DNA from: Nothophaeocryptopus gaeumannii
Taxonomy: Eukaryota > Ascomycota > Dothideomycetes > Mycosphaerellales > Mycosphaerellaceae
Direction of reading: 5' to 3'
NCBI GenBank assembly: GCA_031771865.1
Contig: JASISA010000009.1
Span: 558,001 to 622,000, forward strand
Length of the DNA: 64,000 nucleotides
Below, piece by piece: positions 60,598-64,000 of the stretch (position 1 is its first letter; each line of letters opens with the position of its first letter). The translations under genes were made by a program, and so were the position numbers. The notes below the pieces were generated by a model. The model was not told the DNA's origin, ran no database searches, and saw nothing but the letters and a program-made list of their open reading frames with translations.

Positions 60598-61773
60598 TCA
60601 GCTGCACATCGGAAATGCAGCGACTACACCCTGCCACATCATGACATGGTTGATCAACTCATTGAACAACTCGGCCACGGAATTGGATAGCAGAATTTCC
60701 GAAGACGTATCGAAGGAGATGTTGCTGAGGTGCGCCTTTCGGACTTTGATGACATGCTTCATGCAAGCCGGCTCTGTCTGCATGAGCCAAATGTCGTCCA
60801 AGAAGATGTCCAGTCTAGCTTTAGCTTTCTCCAAGATCAAGTGTGGGTGAAACTGAACCGGTTCGACAAAGGCCTGGTTGAGATACGGGTTCCACAAAGC
60901 TTGAGCACCCGACGAGCGGAAGCCTTCAGTCACCAGGTTCGTCCACTTGACGCAGCCGGAAGGTTGTGCATCGTCGACGATGGCATATGCGATGTCTTTC
61001 AGAGCAACTAGTATCTCCTGCTGGGCTTGAATGGTCATGAAAGCTCTTGGAAAGCCCATGGTTGCCCATTAATAAGTCTCTCCGAGATCAAAGCTCGTGA
61101 ATTCGCCATAAACATCTCCATACATCTTGACGCAGTTTTCGTTGAACCAGGCGGGATACCAGTCCCTCCCAAAGGCCGGAATGGATTCTCGAGTGTCGAG
61201 AGGCACCCAGAGTTGAGACTCGTACGTGGCACGCAGATGGAGCAGAGCGAGAAGCTTCGTGCGGTCCTTCATGAATTCGTGAATGTTCAGCCAGCGGTCC
61301 AGAGGGCAATGTGTATAGTTCACAGCCAACCACGTCGATGATGGCGGAGGCCCTCTTGGCCACTCGCCGAAAATGAATAGAGCTGCAGCACTCAGAAGCT
61401 GCGCGCGCTTCTCCTGGCTCTTCTTGGTCCACCTCGTGAGTACGAGGTCGCCATGAGTACGCATAATTTTTTCGGTGAGGGTCGCTCGAGATCGACAGAT
61501 GTCTCGCGGGTGGGACTTGATCAACGATTCTGCCATTGTATCGGAAAGGTGCGCTGCGTAGTAGGACTTGCCATCCTTTTGATTATCTTGTTTCTCCCAA
61601 TTTTGGTTACGAAAATCGCAGTTGCCGTCATGACAGAGTGTAAAGCTGGGCGGTAGACAAATTAGACGGTCTTGCACTCCCTTTCCTGCCAGCAAACGCA
61701 TCAAATCGGCCATGCCTCGCCCTATTGCCGATGATATAATGGAAGGTAACTGTCTCTTCTTCTTCATATCCAT
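60598..61773 (-). pseudogene. Large-family fungal hypothetical protein fragment with in-frame TAA
   Basis: From ATG 61773 (MDMKKKRQLPSIISS) the minus strand reads a typical family sequence: WLNIHEFMKDRTKLLALLHL, RATYESQLWVPLDTRESIPA, FGRDWYPAWFNENCVKMYGD, then TAA at 61071-61069. In the same frame it continues WATMGFPRAFMTIQAQQEIL, FRSSGAQALWNPYLNQAFVE and DDIWLMQTEPACMKHVIKV to a stop at 60598. I recall this pattern from longer proteins of unknown function in related fungi, in which the block is uninterrupted. Both ends look shorter than usual, so this is probably a truncated copy with a nonsense change. It overlaps the end of the GNAT gene by 10 bp. Confidence 0.6.
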
Positions 61774-62378
61774 CTCGTATGCGTGGAATGGGCCATCGCC
61801 CTCCACTCCCTCTCTAACATCCCAAGCCCTATATCATCCCACCACCGTCCCTGGCCCCATAACATCTCCCTAATCCTGCTTTCTTCTTTGAACCCTAGCT
61901 TCTTATAGAGCTTAATGGCTCCCTCATTGTATTCAAAAGACCTCAGACCAACCCGATGCATCCCGGCGGTCTCAAAAGCCCATTCCAAAATCCAACGAAT
62001 ACTCTCGCTACCATAACCTTTGCCCCGATGCGGCTCTGCGATGGTGATTCCTATTTCGGTGAATCTATGTTGAACCATTTTTGGGTCGAGCGGGGATAGG
62101 TGTATGACTCCGACGGGAATTGACTTTGGGTTGTCTTTCGGCTCTGGCTTTGAGTCGGATTCTTGAGCGGGCAGGCAGACTACCACGCCTATGAGGGCTT
62201 CTTCGTGAACATACTTGATGTACTTCTGCGCATCGGCTTTGGATTGGGGTTTGCAGATCCAGGCATTGGAGTTGCGATAGGAGATTCCGTCTTTTGCCAT
62301 GTTGACGAAGAAGGCCTCATCTTCTGTTGGGTCTACGGCTCGGTAGAGAAGACGTGCTGAGCGGAAGGGGTCTGCCAT
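61764..62378 (-). CDS. GNAT N-acetyltransferase (204 aa)
   Basis: Single exon; ATG 62378 (MADPFRSARLLYRAVDPTED) is used because the upstream open frame starts without ATG. The start RLLYRAVDPTEDEAFFVNM and VGVIHLSPLDP, FTEIGITIAEPHRGKGYGSE with the acetyl-CoA-binding R/Q-x-x-G-x-G/A loop (HRGKGYG), ILEWAFETAGMHRVGLRSFE and YNEGAIKLYKKLGFKEESRI are the RimJ/RimL-type order. It would acetylate a protein N-terminus, amine or small molecule. The tail GRWWDDIGLGMLEREW is usual for fungal members. Substrate unknown. Confidence 0.9.
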   Translation of the reverse strand: MADPFRSARLLYRAVDPTEDEAFFVNMAKDGISYRNSNAWICKPQSKADAQKYIKYVHEEALIGVVVCLPAQESDSKPEPKDNPKSIPVGVIHLSPLDPKMVQHRFTEIGITIAEPHRGKGYGSESIRWILEWAFETAGMHRVGLRSFEYNEGAIKLYKKLGFKEESRIREMLWGQGRWWDDIGLGMLEREWRAMAHSTHTRWI

Positions 62379-62692
62379 CGTTGTATTGCGTGTCACTGGG
62401 AGTTGTGTTCCTTGTTCTTGAAGATAAGGATGAGAGGCGTCTGCGGCTAAATAGGAAGGAGCTTGGTTGAGGCTGAAGGACCGAATGCCGAGCAAATCCA
62501 GTCACCGCATCTGGTCTAACTATATACACACTTTTAGTCTTCGGCTTGAGAAATAGTCACCGCAACTTGCATGCGATCGATTGACTTCAGAAAGGTCTCC
62601 TACCCATGCCGTGGAGGGTATCGGGAGTAAGGATATGTGGCAAAGCAAGGATGCGGTACTCAAGCTCATCAACCAGCGCTTTCACCCGGAGC
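62379..62692. other. Intergenic between GNAT and F-box-like genes
   Basis: 314 bp containing the GNAT promoter and the 3' UTR of the next minus-strand gene; no gene seen. Confidence 0.55.
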
Positions 62693-63514
62693 TCATCTGA
62701 GAAGAAACTCTCGCCGTTCGCTCATATGGCGTATCTTTCGCAGCCGTATGCCCTCTTGAAATGTGTCGACCTCGGCGTCTTTCCAGCTGCCTGCCCCACG
62801 CTCTTTCTCGTACTGCTTCTTAAATCGCTCACGCCTCACTGCCTTGACATTTTGCTCCATGTCGCCAACGAATGTATTGAAGGCGTTGCACCATACGTCT
62901 TTTGCAGCTCTTGAGAAGATGATGTTATCTCGCCACTCAAGATCGGTGTCCTGAGCTCTCACTGCGTTGCGCCTGTTGATCTCTGCATTCTCGACGAAGA
63001 AGGCATGAAGTGTCGCTTCCCATAGAAAGCTAATCTCTCCCCTTTCGTAGTTGGCTTGAAGTCCAACAAGCGCAGTATCATTGGAACTACCAAAGACTGA
63101 CAGGATATGCGGTGTGAGGTCTTGCCGACCCTTTTGCTTCTCGAACTCTTGCAGATACCTCACCACATTAAGTCTCCAGAGATAGCTTGTCTGCGTTTCA
63201 TGTTCATCGACGCGCTCTTGACTCCAAGATTGTGGATATGACCATGGGTTCTGCGTCCCACGGAAGATAGCTCTGCTCTTATCGCGCTCTTCGAAGCGAT
63301 TGAACTCCATTTCGAAACAGTATTCTGAATGAACATTGAAGGAGACGAGGCATCTGTTTGGGTTTCGTAGGAACATATCACGATACGTATTCGTTATCTC
63401 GAGGTTCCACGTTCTGCTGACCTGTCGTCCCAGAAGCCAGAAGTGAGCTGGGTGATCGTACGCAGCGAATTCGAAGACTTGACGCCACAACTCGGGTGGG
63501 AGAAGAACTGCCAT
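62693..63514 (-). CDS. F-box-like protein (273 aa)
   Basis: Single exon from ATG 63514. The N-terminus MAVLLPPELWRQVFEFAAYD then HFWLLGRQVSRTWNLEITNT fits an F-box (LP.EL...If......W..R.VSr.W). The rest is mostly helical and acidic/aromatic, with HETQTSYLWRLNVVRYLQEF and an Arg/Lys-rich C-terminal helix (FKKQYEKERGAGSWKDAEVD), and no repeat domain such as LRR or WD40. A substrate-adaptor role in SCF complexes is inferred. Not similar in detail to the array at 44-48 kb. Confidence 0.7.
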   Translation of the reverse strand: MAVLLPPELWRQVFEFAAYDHPAHFWLLGRQVSRTWNLEITNTYRDMFLRNPNRCLVSFNVHSEYCFEMEFNRFEERDKSRAIFRGTQNPWSYPQSWSQERVDEHETQTSYLWRLNVVRYLQEFEKQKGRQDLTPHILSVFGSSNDTALVGLQANYERGEISFLWEATLHAFFVENAEINRRNAVRAQDTDLEWRDNIIFSRAAKDVWCNAFNTFVGDMEQNVKAVRRERFKKQYEKERGAGSWKDAEVDTFQEGIRLRKIRHMSERREFLLR

Positions 63515-63938
63515 TGTGCGATGGCTACGATCAAGATCTATGAACCAAAAGAACGTGAATCTAGGATCTTTGGTGACATTTGAAAGTAGAGGACAGGAAG
63601 ACCGAACTGTTGATGAGTTTCACGAACTGGGGTCCCGGCTGAATTCAATCTTCCGCTGGCGACTTCCATCCCAGAACCTTGCCTTGGACAACAAATCTTC
63701 ACCAGTCTGTCGACAACCATTTACCTCACTTCCCACGGCACGATCAACGGCCTCCTTAACGATTCATATGATTAACAATGGAGGACCACATGATGCCACG
63801 CTCACGGCCAGCAGGTTTTGGTTGCTGGCTTGAACTCAAATCACCATGACGTACAGCTGTCAACAAATATACACCTACTCGGAGTAAGACTTCGGTTGAC
63901 TACGAGCACCATCAGCACGGTAACACACCACCACAGCC
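63515..63938. other. Divergent promoter region at the window end
   Basis: 424 bp between two divergent starts. Open frames here are short and not protein-like. Confidence 0.45.
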
Positions 63939-64000
63939 ATGTCAGCTCCTCCAGAGTATCCTGGCCCTGCCCGGCCGGACTACAAAGGGCCATCACAGGA
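63939..64000 (+). CDS. 5' end of a Pro-rich protein, cut by the window edge
   Basis: ATG at 63939 in a CACAGCC-ATG context starts MSAPPEYPGPARPDYKGPSQ and stays open to the last base. The Pro/Gly/Tyr-rich opening is common at the N-termini of fungal proteins (for example BI-1/lifeguard-type or annexin-like), but 20 residues do not allow assignment. Most of the gene lies outside. Confidence 0.45.
   Translation, partial: MSAPPEYPGPARPDYKGPSQ

Noticed and set aside
1..64000. CRISPR arrays, operons, phage or bacterial features
   Set aside because: No direct-repeat arrays with spacers; gene structure is eukaryotic with introns and individual promoters.

Overview
The window is genomic DNA of a filamentous ascomycete. 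Short introns (about 40-110 bp) with GT..AG borders and CTNAC-like branch points, genes on both strands, and the gene set (POL1, MCM10, RNASEH2B, ERG6, ZUO1, MZM1, SLT11, eL13, HET and F-box families, HsbA) all fit. Several accessory families look to me like those expanded in Dothideomycetes, perhaps Mycosphaerellales; that placement is inference from recall, not from a search.

Layout. 1-15.4 kb is accessory and poor in intact genes: a broken HET gene, a small low-complexity protein, a membrane-anchored HExxH metallopeptidase, an intact sugar-type MFS transporter, a dead Nudix gene, a Hva1/TUDOR-like basic protein, a frame-broken Lys/Arg-rich protein, a dead MFS transporter and a dead FHxPHP-type protein. 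15.9-20.1 kb holds RNASEH2B and MCM10 as a divergent pair sharing a promoter with MluI-box-like sites. 21.8-25.2 kb has two SREBP-like bHLH factors with a MITE-like element between them. 26.2-33.5 kb has an enoyl-CoA isomerase-type enzyme, eL13 (RPL13) and DNA polymerase alpha POL1; the last two diverge from a promoter that also carries an MluI box. 33.6-42.6 kb has a probably frame-broken membrane protein, a universal-stress-domain protein, zuotin, MZM1, ERG6 and SLT11. 42.8-49.1 kb has an HsbA-like secreted protein, a tandem array of four F-box-like paralogues (two intact, two broken) and another F-box-like gene. 49.8-59.4 kb is metabolic: MmgE/PrpD, SDR, OPT transporter and Gfo/Idh/MocA oxidoreductase. 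60-64 kb has two further broken genes, a GNAT acetyltransferase, an F-box-like protein and the 5' end of a gene leaving the window.

How the genes relate. Three lagging-strand or replication-linked genes (RNASEH2B, MCM10, POL1) lie within 18 kb, two of the promoters with ACGCGT boxes, suggesting common G1/S control. The housekeeping genes read cleanly once introns are removed, whereas about ten accessory genes carry small frameshifts, short tandem duplications or single stops. This contrast argues for real decay of accessory genes rather than poor sequence, though homopolymer errors cannot be excluded at individual sites.

I found no CRISPR array, rRNA, convincing tRNA, intact transposase or biosynthetic core enzyme, and nothing I could defend as a wholly new system. 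The best leads are the F-box array with its shared QP motif, the decay pattern, the replication-gene promoters and the MITE.
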